DNA of 64,000 bases from an uncultured Granulosicoccaceae bacterium (GTDB lineage: Bacteria > Pseudomonadota > Gammaproteobacteria > Granulosicoccales > Granulosicoccaceae). The stretch lies in assembly GCA_937998875.1 (NCBI GenBank), contig CALLBO010000072.1, positions 1-64,000 of the forward strand, given 5' to 3'. Position 1 is the first letter of the stretch. Each line of letters starts with the position of its first letter. This document shows positions 48,051 to 55,919 of the stretch, piece by piece. Under the pieces are notes generated by a model, which saw nothing but the letters and a program-made list of their open reading frames with translations, did not search any database and was not told where the DNA came from. The position numbers and the translations under genes were made by a program.

Positions 48051-48168
48051 ATATTTCGTAGGATGATAAGCCTGCGCATCCACCAATGTGCAGCGCGTCA
48101 GTTACATGGTTTGTAGCATTCGTTACGGCAGTTGGTGGATGCGCAAGCTTATCCACCCTACGGAATAT
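48051..48168. mobile_element. MITE-like inverted-repeat element
   Basis: A 118-base element of the same family as 28964-29085. Terminal inverted repeats ATATTTCGTAGG and CCTACGGAATAT bracket GATAAGCCTGCGCATCCACC and GGTGGATGCGCAAGCTTATC. It is non-coding and ends exactly at the stop codon of the zinc-ribbon gene. Internal ATGTGCAGCGCGTCA matches the copy at 28964. Confidence 0.8.
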
Positions 48169-48368
48169 CAATGTCCGGAATTCGATTTTCCTGCATCGCA
48201 TTCCGGGCAGAATTGTGGATTCTTCCACTTAGGAATGTGTGCCTGACAATTTCCGCAGACGATAATGCTGGAGCGTTTTTCAACATGCCAGTGCCCCGGT
48301 CCCTGATGAGTTCTTGAGGCTCGCTTGCGAGTGATGTTGCGTTCGTCTTCCTTTGGACTGTTAACCAT
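48168..48368 (-). CDS. small zinc-ribbon protein
   Basis: A 66-residue basic protein. Its ATG is three bases after a strong GGAGGAG. The C-terminal half has two CxxC knuckles in VCGNCQAHIPKWKNPQFCPECDAG, and the N-terminal half is rich in Arg/Lys (ERNITRKRASRTHQGPGHWH). The layout recalls ribosomal protein L32 and related zinc ribbons, but the match is loose. Its stop codon abuts the MITE-like element. Nucleic acid binding is a guess. Confidence 0.55.
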   Translation of the reverse strand: MVNSPKEDERNITRKRASRTHQGPGHWHVEKRSSIIVCGNCQAHIPKWKNPQFCPECDAGKSNSGH

Positions 48369-48573
48369 ATCTCCTCCAGCAATTTGGTAAGTCGGATTGT
48401 TGTTTTAGATCTATGTTACTAAGTTTTCTTCATTGGCTGCGAGCAGTATAGCAATTGTTGCAAGTGACATTCTCGACGGTTGCCTCGATTCTAACCCTAT
48501 TGCTGCTGTAGTATGTCTGCACTAAGATTCGGCTGTCTTTGATCACTCTGTGTTTTATATCCAGGAGAAGTAT

Positions 48574-49038
48574 ATGCCAAAAATTAATCTGTCAGATGTT
48601 GAAGTTCGAACCGGTAGCGGATATCCCGCGCCATTTGATAAGCCGTGTCTTGGAAGAAAGAGTGAACGGCTTTCCGATGCCGGTGGCCTGACCCAGTTCG
48701 GGGTTCATCGCTTTGTTCTTGAGCCTGGTGCCTGGTCTTCACAGCGGCACTGGCATACTCATGAGGATGAGTTAGTTTATATCTTGCAGGGTCAACCTGT
48801 TCTGGTTGAAGATGATGGTGAAACACAGTTGAATCCGGGGGATGTAACAACTCATGTTGCAGGCGTTGCTAACGGCCACCATATGATAAATCGCACCAAA
48901 GAGGATGTTGTGTTTCTCATCGTCGGCGCTCGTAACCCGGAAGAAGATACCGGGCATTACCCGGATATTGATCTTCATATTGCCGCCAATGGAACAGTGA
49001 AACGAAAGTTTACCAATAAAAAAGGTGAGCTGCTTTAA
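48574..49038 (+). CDS. cupin-domain protein
   Basis: A 154-residue single-domain cupin. The metal-binding motif HWHTHEDELVYILQGQ and GVANGHHMIN are the two cupin boxes. It resembles the small cupins often annotated as sugar-phosphate or transcription-linked but of unknown function. The ATG at 48574 follows CAGGAGAAG; a start eight codons upstream has no site. Single-gene unit. Confidence 0.85.
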   Translation: MPKINLSDVEVRTGSGYPAPFDKPCLGRKSERLSDAGGLTQFGVHRFVLEPGAWSSQRHWHTHEDELVYILQGQPVLVEDDGETQLNPGDVTTHVAGVANGHHMINRTKEDVVFLIVGARNPEEDTGHYPDIDLHIAANGTVKRKFTNKKGELL

Positions 49039-49104
49039 CGCTAGTGGAGTATGGTGTAGGGTAAATTCGGTATCTTTTGAGGCGGTTTAAGTGTAGAGAA
49101 GTCT

Positions 49105-49296
49105 ATGACCAGATCGAATTCACAGGTAACTTTTGTTTGTGCGAGTATGTGTCTGGCTGGGGCGATATTGCTGCTCACAGTCCATCATGCAGAGTCCACT
49201 GATATCTGGGCTAACCAGACTGTCCATGTCGTTATGGATGTCATGGCGGTTGCAGCGATGTGTTGCCCGCTTATTCGTTGGTTGAGGGAGAAGTGA
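49105..49296 (+). CDS. small predicted membrane protein
   Basis: A 63-residue frame with two hydrophobic helices: TFVCASMCLAGAILLLTV and HVVMDVMAVAAMCCPLI. The ATG is preceded by GAGAAG. No homologue was recognised. The pattern (two helices, short charged tail LREK) fits a genuine small membrane protein, but a chance frame cannot be excluded. Confidence 0.45.
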   Translation: MTRSNSQVTFVCASMCLAGAILLLTVHHAESTDIWANQTVHVVMDVMAVAAMCCPLIRWLREK

Positions 49297-49509
49297 CAGA
49301 TAAGTTTTCTTCATTCAGTCAGGCTTGATCAAAAGGTCATAGATAATCCCTTCGAATCGGAAGGCTAGCTGGCACGCTGCCGCCATAGCGGCGTTAGAAA
49401 AATTCGACGTAGGCCCTGCTATGCCTCATTTTTCTGCCTTGCTCTGACGACTGTCACCGCGAAAAATTTGTTACCGAACTTACCGCACACCGCACTAGCC
49501 TACAGAGAT

Positions 49510-50691
49510 TCACTTTACAGTATCACCCGGTACAGGTCGAAGATCCGCTATAACGATTCCATCCTTTGGAAGCTCATTACGCGGTACGACAACAACGTCA
49601 GCTTTGAGCTTAAGAATTTCAGCAACGGTTGAATCCAAAGCTTGCTGGTCGTGGCTGTTGTGATCTGAAGATTCAAGTTTTACAGTAAGTTGATCACGGC
49701 TGCCATCTGTACTTACTTCGACGCGGGCGCGTTCAATACCCGGGTGTTGATCGACTATGCGAGCGACTTGTTCGGGCCTTACAAACATACCCCGTACTTT
49801 GGTGGCTTGATCTGCACGGCCACGCCATCCGACGAGTCGGGGTCGTCCGCACCCGGTTGGACTTGGTTCGGTCATTATGGCGCTTAGATCACCAACAGAG
49901 AATCTGAGTAACGGGTGGTTCGGGTTTAATACTGTAACTACTACTTCACCGACTTCACCGTCGGGCAGGGGGGTGTTGGTACCGGGCGTGACGATCTCGA
50001 CGATGATGTCGTCATCGATCAGCATTCCGTCGATACAGTCTGTAGTCTCGTAGGCAATTAAACCTACATCGGCTGTGGCATAGCACTGACGGCACACAAT
50101 GCCGCGCTTCATGTAGTCTTCACGCATTTGCGGGAAGAGGGGGCCTGCAGATACCGCTGCTTTATTCAGGCAGCTCAGGTCATGTCCGTGTTCGTCCGCT
50201 TTAGCTAAAATAGTTTGTAGAAAATCCGGTGTGCCCGCATAGGTTGTAGCACCGATAGCTGCTGCGACTTCTGCCTGTTGTGTTGACTGGCCAGGGCCTG
50301 ATGGAAACACGCTCGCACTGACGGCATGTGCGCCACTTTCAAACATCGCACCTGCAGGTGTGAAGTGATATGAAAATGTATTAAGCACGATGTCATCACT
50401 ACTGATGCCGATAGCTTTGGCAAAGCGTCCGAATCGCCACCAATCACTGGCAATACCACCGGGTTCATAGATGGGGCCGGGCGACTGAAAGATATGGCTG
50501 GCATTGGTCACAGTCATGCCACCGAAAGGTGGAGTTTCAGTTTGCTTTTTAAAGTACTCGTCTTTACGCAAGACCGGTAAATCCGCCAGATCTGACTTGT
50601 TGTTGATTGTCACATCAGGAAATAGTTTGGCAGCAGTCATAAACTGCTTGCCCTCGCGCAGAAATTGCTCACCGGATAAATCTGTTGTCAT
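49510..50691 (-). CDS. PaaK-like AMP-dependent ligase / adenylating protein
   Basis: A 393-residue ANL-superfamily protein resembling phenylacetate-CoA ligase but somewhat short (PaaK about 430-440). Motifs: SHIFQSPGPIYEPGG, QCYATADVGLIAYET, GEVVVTVLNPNHPLLRFSVGDLS and GWRGRADQATKVRGMFVRPEQVA. A variant of the usual SSGTTG phosphate loop, here QSPGPI, is unusual and raises doubt about normal ligase activity. It is the last gene of the ABC operon; its ATG overlaps the upstream stop as TAATG. Confidence 0.8.
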   Translation of the reverse strand: MTTDLSGEQFLREGKQFMTAAKLFPDVTINNKSDLADLPVLRKDEYFKKQTETPPFGGMTVTNASHIFQSPGPIYEPGGIASDWWRFGRFAKAIGISSDDIVLNTFSYHFTPAGAMFESGAHAVSASVFPSGPGQSTQQAEVAAAIGATTYAGTPDFLQTILAKADEHGHDLSCLNKAAVSAGPLFPQMREDYMKRGIVCRQCYATADVGLIAYETTDCIDGMLIDDDIIVEIVTPGTNTPLPDGEVGEVVVTVLNPNHPLLRFSVGDLSAIMTEPSPTGCGRPRLVGWRGRADQATKVRGMFVRPEQVARIVDQHPGIERARVEVSTDGSRDQLTVKLESSDHNSHDQQALDSTVAEILKLKADVVVVPRNELPKDGIVIADLRPVPGDTVK

Positions 50692-51536
50692 TATGCTAAC
50701 CACCTTTTACGTCGACGATAGCTGCGCACATCCCGATAAGACTTTCGTCCTTCTTCTGACATGCCAAGATAAAATTCTTTAACATCCGGATTTTCTCGCA
50801 ACTCTGCAGCGGGACCATCCATCACGATGCGTCCTGATTCGAGAATATAACCATAGTGCGCAAACCGGAGTGCGACGTTGGTGTTTTGCTCTGCCAGTAA
50901 GAAAGACACGCCTTCTTTTTCATTCAGGCTTTGTACTATCTGAAAAATCTCTTCAACCAACTGAGGCGCTAAGCCCATTGACGGTTCATCGAGAAGAATT
51001 GTTTCTGGTTTAGACATGAGCGCGCGACCAAGTGCGCACATCTGTTGTTCGCCACCTGAGGTGTAACCTGCTTGCGACTTTCTGCGATCTTTTAATCTGG
51101 GGAAGTAGTTGTATACCTTTTCCAAATCTTCAGCTACGGCACTGGCTCCGTCACGTCGGGTATATGAACCGGTAAGCAGATTCTCTTCAACGGTTAAATG
51201 TTCAAAGCAATGCCGACCTTCCATGACTTGAATGACACCCATCTTAACCAGTGATTCAGGGTCCATGTCCTGAACAGGGTCGCCGCGATAACTAATCGAA
51301 CCTTTGGTAACTTCGCCACGCTCTGAATGCAGTAAATTCGAAATCGCTTTTAAGGTGGTAGTCTTGCCTGCACCGTTGCCACCAAGGAGTGCTGTGATCC
51401 CGCCCTTTGGTACTGACAGTGAAACGCCCTTCAACACGAGTATCACATGGTTGTATATGACCTCGACGTTGTTAACTTCGAGCAGGGTTTCAGTTTCTGC
51501 CGCCGTTTGTTGTGATACTTCCTGAGTTTGCTGCAA
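50691..51536 (-). CDS. livF: branched-chain-type ABC transporter ATPase LivF
   Basis: A 281-residue ATPase. Walker A is GGNGAGKTTTLKAI near residue 52, the signature region SGGEQQMCALGRALM, and Walker B ILLDEPSMGLAPQL. The C-terminal tail of about 30 residues (EFYLGMSEEGRKSYRDVRSY) exceeds E. coli LivF and is common in acyl-CoA-ligase-linked Liv systems. It pairs with LivG to power import. Confidence 0.9.
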   Translation of the reverse strand: MQQTQEVSQQTAAETETLLEVNNVEVIYNHVILVLKGVSLSVPKGGITALLGGNGAGKTTTLKAISNLLHSERGEVTKGSISYRGDPVQDMDPESLVKMGVIQVMEGRHCFEHLTVEENLLTGSYTRRDGASAVAEDLEKVYNYFPRLKDRRKSQAGYTSGGEQQMCALGRALMSKPETILLDEPSMGLAPQLVEEIFQIVQSLNEKEGVSFLLAEQNTNVALRFAHYGYILESGRIVMDGPAAELRENPDVKEFYLGMSEEGRKSYRDVRSYRRRKRWLA

Positions 51537-51576
51537 AACAATTTTTCCGGATTAGGCTTACGGATAAGCCGCACAC

Positions 51577-51607
51577 AAAAAGAGGGGCAACCTGTACGGT
51601 CGCCCCT
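51577..51607 (-). terminator. hairpin with T-tract between binding-protein and livF genes
   Basis: Arms AGGGGCAACC (51583-51592) and GGTCGCCCCT (51598-51607) pair over nine of ten positions with a five-base loop. On the minus strand the stem is followed by CTTTTT (complement of 51577-51582). This looks like a partial terminator that would raise the amount of binding protein over the downstream livF and PaaK-like genes. Confidence 0.7.
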
Positions 51608-51618
51608 GTCGTTCACAA

Positions 51619-52908
51619 TCAGCCTTTGTAACAGCCGGGTGTGATGTTGTTTTCTGCGGCAAAAGCAGCAGAGTCTTCTTCGACCAGCGGTGCGGTAATT
51701 TCGTCGTTAGGCTCAAGGTAGTCGGTCAAAGCAACCCACTTATTGTCACCAGCATTCCACTGTTGAACGATACCGAGGCCTGAACCACCGTGATCTTCAC
51801 AGGTTACCGAGAACTCCGGACCTATGCCTTCCATGCCAAGCTCAGTCATACGATCTGCTGTAACTGACAGCGCTTCCATACCATCACGTACCATTTCAGG
51901 TGTAACGTCACTGACGCCGTGAATTTCCTGTGCTTTTGCAATCGCTTCCTGTGCCAGCATGGCGGCGTACATTCCGCGTGTGTACAGCACCGTACCCAGG
52001 TTGGAACCGTCGCCGGCTGCTTCACCTGCATCGTGAACATGTTTCTTGATGTCTTCGAACACAGGCAGGTCACCAATACGATTCATGTTCAGTGACTTGT
52101 AACCGTTGGCTGCAGCACCGGCAGGAGTTACATCGTGCTCAGCGCCAGACCACCAGTTGCCAATGAAGTTTTCCATTGGGAATCCGATGTTGGCTGCTTC
52201 CTGAATCGCAACCTGATTCATCACACCCCAACCCCACATCATCACGTAGTCAGGACGTTCACGTCGAATTTGCAGCCACTGTGACTTTTGTTCCTGACCC
52301 GGGTGATCGACTGCAATCGGGTTGAACTCAAAGCCGTGCTTTTCTGACAGGGCTTCGAGTGTTCGGATAGGCTCTTTACCGTAGGCAGAGTTGTGATAAA
52401 CAAGAGCGATTTTCTTGCCGTTAAGATCACCGTCGTTTTCACCGAGCAGGTAATTGACCATCACACCGGCCGCGTCCCAGTAGTTCGCAGGGTAGTTGAA
52501 TACCCAGTTAAACACTTCACCGTTGGCAGCAGAGGTGCGTCCATAACCCATGGTGTGTAGTGGAATCTTGTCTGCGGTGGCTTTGGGTATGAGCTGATAG
52601 GTAATACCGGTAGACAGAGGCTGATAGATCAGTGCGCCTTCGCCTTTAGTGCTCTCATAGCACTCAACACCTTTTTCTGTGTTGTAGCCGGTTTCACATT
52701 CGATGATTCGAATTTCTTCGCCACCGATACCACCGTCTCTTGCGTTGAGCATGTTGAGGTAGTCCTGAAAGCCGTCCGAGAACGGTGTGCCACCTGCGGC
52801 ATAGGCGCCGGTACGGTAACTAAGATCAGGTATAACCAGATCCGCCATGGCGGTTCCGGATGCGAGTGCAGTGGCCAGAGCTACTGCGGTTAAGTTTTGA
52901 AGTTTCAT
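51619..52908 (-). CDS. Liv-type ABC substrate-binding protein
   Basis: A 429-residue periplasmic protein with a signal peptide (MKLQNLTAVALATALASGTAMA). It belongs to the type I binding fold (VIPDLSYRTGAYAAGGTPFSDGFQDYLN, NGKKIALVYHNSAYGKEPIRTLEAL, PDYVMMWGWGVMNQ). The ligand is not an obvious branched-chain amino acid: members in operons with acyl-CoA ligases often bind aromatic or aliphatic acids. Next to it are livM upstream and livF downstream. Confidence 0.88.
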   Translation of the reverse strand: MKLQNLTAVALATALASGTAMADLVIPDLSYRTGAYAAGGTPFSDGFQDYLNMLNARDGGIGGEEIRIIECETGYNTEKGVECYESTKGEGALIYQPLSTGITYQLIPKATADKIPLHTMGYGRTSAANGEVFNWVFNYPANYWDAAGVMVNYLLGENDGDLNGKKIALVYHNSAYGKEPIRTLEALSEKHGFEFNPIAVDHPGQEQKSQWLQIRRERPDYVMMWGWGVMNQVAIQEAANIGFPMENFIGNWWSGAEHDVTPAGAAANGYKSLNMNRIGDLPVFEDIKKHVHDAGEAAGDGSNLGTVLYTRGMYAAMLAQEAIAKAQEIHGVSDVTPEMVRDGMEALSVTADRMTELGMEGIGPEFSVTCEDHGGSGLGIVQQWNAGDNKWVALTDYLEPNDEITAPLVEEDSAAFAAENNITPGCYKG

Positions 52909-52951
52909 TAATGTCTCCTCTCAAGAATCTTCAAGTGAGTGAACCAATCGG

Positions 52952-54028
52952 TTAATAAGGGAACGGCCAAAGCCGCAATTTTTCTTTGGCGACCCTCCAA
53001 AGCTGCGCAAACCCGTGTGGTTCCTTGATCAGGAAAAACATAATCAATAAACCGACAATCACAAGTTGGAAGTGCGCGACGAGATCCGGGGGCCAGCCAA
53101 ACAGATCTACGCCTATTAGTTTCAGTACGACCGGCAGGCACACGAGAAACGCAGCACCTGCAAATGCACCGAAGATAGTGCCCAGTCCGCCAATAATAAT
53201 CATGAACAGAACAAGGAACGATTTGTTGATACCGAATACCTCACCGACTTCAACTGCGCCGAGGTATACCGCAAAGAAAAGAGCACCGGAAATACCGACA
53301 AAGAACGAGGAAATCGCAAACGCGCTCAGCTTCGCTCGCAGCGGGTTAACGCCAATAATTTCAGCTGCGATATCCATGTCCCGTATTGCCATCCACTTGC
53401 GACCCATCGATCCTCGGGTCATGTTGCGGGCAATAATGGCAGACAAGGTAACGAACACCAGGCAGACCAGATACATTGCCCAGGCTTCTGTGTTTGGACC
53501 GGTTACAGGAACACCAAATACCGATCTCTCCGGTGCGCTGATCTGACCGGAGGCGGAGTTGTTATAAAACCACGGCACTTTATTAAACAGCCACACCAGA
53601 AAAAACTGTGCAGCCAGTGTGGCCACAGCCAGATAAAACCCTTTGATGCGCAGTGACGGCAGCCCGAACGCAGCGCCAACTATTGCAGTGATACCACCCG
53701 CCAACAGAATATGGATAAGGATGTTGATATCGGGGAAGGCAGTCATTAGTTTGTAGCAGGCGTATGCGCCAACGGCCATGAAGCCCCCCGTGCCGAGACT
53801 GACCTGGCCACAGTAACCGGTCAGAATATTCAAACCGATTGCCGCGATTGCGTAAATTAAAAACGGCACCAGCAGTGCGTTAGCCCAATAATCATTGATC
53901 ACAAACGGGATAACCAAAAAGGCAACCGCTAGAACAAACCAGTACCGATATCGATCAAATGCTATCGGGAAGGTCTGATTGTCTGCTTCATAGGTTGTTT
54001 TGAAATCACCGGCTTCACGATAGAACAT
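52952..54028 (-). CDS. livM: branched-chain-type ABC permease LivM
   Basis: A 358-residue membrane protein with about nine to ten helices. LNILTGYCGQVSLGTGGFMAVGAYA and FGLPSLRIKGFYLAVATLAAQF are family motifs; GRKWMAIRDMDIAAEIIGV and GGLGTIFGAFAGAAFLV follow. It forms the channel with LivH. Confidence 0.93.
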   Translation of the reverse strand: MFYREAGDFKTTYEADNQTFPIAFDRYRYWFVLAVAFLVIPFVINDYWANALLVPFLIYAIAAIGLNILTGYCGQVSLGTGGFMAVGAYACYKLMTAFPDINILIHILLAGGITAIVGAAFGLPSLRIKGFYLAVATLAAQFFLVWLFNKVPWFYNNSASGQISAPERSVFGVPVTGPNTEAWAMYLVCLVFVTLSAIIARNMTRGSMGRKWMAIRDMDIAAEIIGVNPLRAKLSAFAISSFFVGISGALFFAVYLGAVEVGEVFGINKSFLVLFMIIIGGLGTIFGAFAGAAFLVCLPVVLKLIGVDLFGWPPDLVAHFQLVIVGLLIMFFLIKEPHGFAQLWRVAKEKLRLWPFPY

Positions 54029-54060
54029 AAGGCGCTCCGCTGATGATCAGGCCCGCTAGC

Positions 54061-55080
54061 TTATACCCGTTCAATGATTTTCTCCCCGAACAAACCCTGT
54101 GGTCTGAACACCAGAAACATCAGTGCGAGCATATAGGCAAACCAGTTTTCGGTGGCACCACCCAGGAACGGTGCACCAATTGTGTATTCAAATAATTTTT
54201 CACCTACGCCAATGATAAGGCCACCGACAATGGCACCGGGAATAGAGGTAAAGCCACCGAGCATTAATACCGGAAGTGCCTTGAGCGCAATCAACGACAG
54301 TGAAAACTGCACACCCGATTTAGCCCCCCACATGACACCTGCGACCAGTGCGACAAGACCTGCCAGTGACCAGACCAGGACCCAGATGAAGTTCAGAGAA
54401 ATGCCGACGCTTAAGGCCGCCTGATGATCGTCGGCCACAGCGCGCATCGCACGGCCGTGTTTTGTGTACTGGCTGAATGCGATCAGACTCAACACCAGTA
54501 CAATTGCTACCAGCGTTGCAACGAGATCAAGCTTGTCGATAAAAAAGCCGTAAAAATCATCACCACCAAGACCTGCAGTGGCGTCTTCAATCCATCGTGA
54601 ACCACCCTGTGGCAGACCAAGATCGAGTGTCTTGATATTTGAACCCCACATTAGATCACCGAGTCCTTCAAGAAAGTAGGCGAGTCCTATGGTTGCCATA
54701 AAGAGGATAATGGGTTCCTGTCCGACCAGATGCTTAAACAGGAATTTTTGTATGGACCACGCAAGTGCGATCATTACCACCAATGTGAGTAGTATTGCGA
54801 GCAGAGCAGGTACTTCCCAGCCAAAGTGGTGAACCTCGGTGCCGAAAATCTCGTTAATCAGATGTGCAAAGGGGACCTGACCCTGCATAATTCCAACAAG
54901 GGTGAGGGCCGCAAAGAGTGCCATAACACCCTGTGCGAAGTTAAAAATACCCGAAGCTTTAAAAATCAATACAAAGCCAAGCGCCACCAGCGCATACATA
55001 ACTCCAGCCATTAAGCCGTTGAGAACAACTTCAATACCGTAAAGGAAATCAGCTGGCATGAGAGACTCCGTCACTGACAT
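54061..55080 (-). CDS. livH: branched-chain-type ABC permease LivH
   Basis: A 339-residue membrane protein with eight to nine helices. VLNGLMAGVMYALVALGFVLIFKASGIFNFAQG is the diagnostic start; KHGRAMRAVADDHQAALSVGI and LGGFTSIPGAIVGGLIIGVGE follow. A longer loop (about 115-190) than in E. coli LivH is present. It lies between livG and livM in the operon. Confidence 0.93.
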   Translation of the reverse strand: MSVTESLMPADFLYGIEVVLNGLMAGVMYALVALGFVLIFKASGIFNFAQGVMALFAALTLVGIMQGQVPFAHLINEIFGTEVHHFGWEVPALLAILLTLVVMIALAWSIQKFLFKHLVGQEPIILFMATIGLAYFLEGLGDLMWGSNIKTLDLGLPQGGSRWIEDATAGLGGDDFYGFFIDKLDLVATLVAIVLVLSLIAFSQYTKHGRAMRAVADDHQAALSVGISLNFIWVLVWSLAGLVALVAGVMWGAKSGVQFSLSLIALKALPVLMLGGFTSIPGAIVGGLIIGVGEKLFEYTIGAPFLGGATENWFAYMLALMFLVFRPQGLFGEKIIERV

Positions 55081-55085
55081 TGTAA

Positions 55086-55919
55086 TTAATCATTGGGCAC
55101 TCCCAGATAGGCGGCGATGACCTCTTCGTTATTGCGCACCTCATCGGGTGTGCCGTCGCCGATCTTTCTGCCATAGTCCATCACAACCACGCGATCAGAA
55201 AGATCCATAACCACCCCCATGTCGTGTTCAATCAGCGCGATAGTGGTGCCGTACTCATCGTTAGCATCGAGAATGAAACGACTCATGTCTTCTTTCTCTT
55301 CCACGTTCATTCCTGCCATCGGTTCATCAAGCAGTAAGAGATCGGGTTCTGCTGCCAGTGCACGCGCCAGCTCTACTCGTTTTTTCAAACCATAGGGCAG
55401 ACGGCCGACAGGTGTTTTGCGGATTGACTGGATTTCGAGGAAGTCGATAATCTCTTCTACTTTCCGGCGATTGATTCTCTCCTCCTTGTTGGCGCGGCCC
55501 AGCCAGATGGACTGTGCGAGCCAGCCTGTTTTCATATGGTTCAGTCGGCCTGTCATCACGTTGTCTAGCACCGTCATGCCCTGGAACAGTGCAATGTTTT
55601 GAAACGTTCGCGCGATGCCTTGTCTTGCCACCTGATACGGTTTCAGGGGTGGACGCTTCTTACCTAAAAACCAGACTTCACCTTGCTGTGGTTGGTAAAA
55701 GCCACTAATGACGTTGAGCATTGATGACTTGCCTGCGCCATTCGGACCGATGATGGCGCGAATTTCACCCTGCCGAATATCGAAGGAGATGTCCTGAATG
55801 GCAACCACGCCACCAAAGCGCAGGGTAATGGATCTGAGATCCATCATCACGCTGCCGATCTTGCGACCATCTGCGGTGATGTAGCCGTCTTGCTGAAGTT
55901 CGGTTGCGGGTGTACTCAT
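55086..55919 (-). CDS. livG: branched-chain-type ABC transporter ATPase LivG
   Basis: A 277-residue ATPase. Walker A is GPNGAGKSSMLNVISG; Walker B is LLLLDEPMAGMNVEEKEDM. The signature is degenerate, RLPYGLKKRVELARAL, as is usual for LivG. Its ATG overlaps the ligase stop as ATGA, so importer and ligase are translationally coupled. Confidence 0.93.
   Translation of the reverse strand: MSTPATELQQDGYITADGRKIGSVMMDLRSITLRFGGVVAIQDISFDIRQGEIRAIIGPNGAGKSSMLNVISGFYQPQQGEVWFLGKKRPPLKPYQVARQGIARTFQNIALFQGMTVLDNVMTGRLNHMKTGWLAQSIWLGRANKEERINRRKVEEIIDFLEIQSIRKTPVGRLPYGLKKRVELARALAAEPDLLLLDEPMAGMNVEEKEDMSRFILDANDEYGTTIALIEHDMGVVMDLSDRVVVMDYGRKIGDGTPDEVRNNEEVIAAYLGVPND

Noticed and set aside
49297..49509. 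Possible tRNA-like segment in the gap (contains TTCGAATC)
   Set aside because: The flanking bases do not fold into acceptor or anticodon arms; no tRNA could be drawn.
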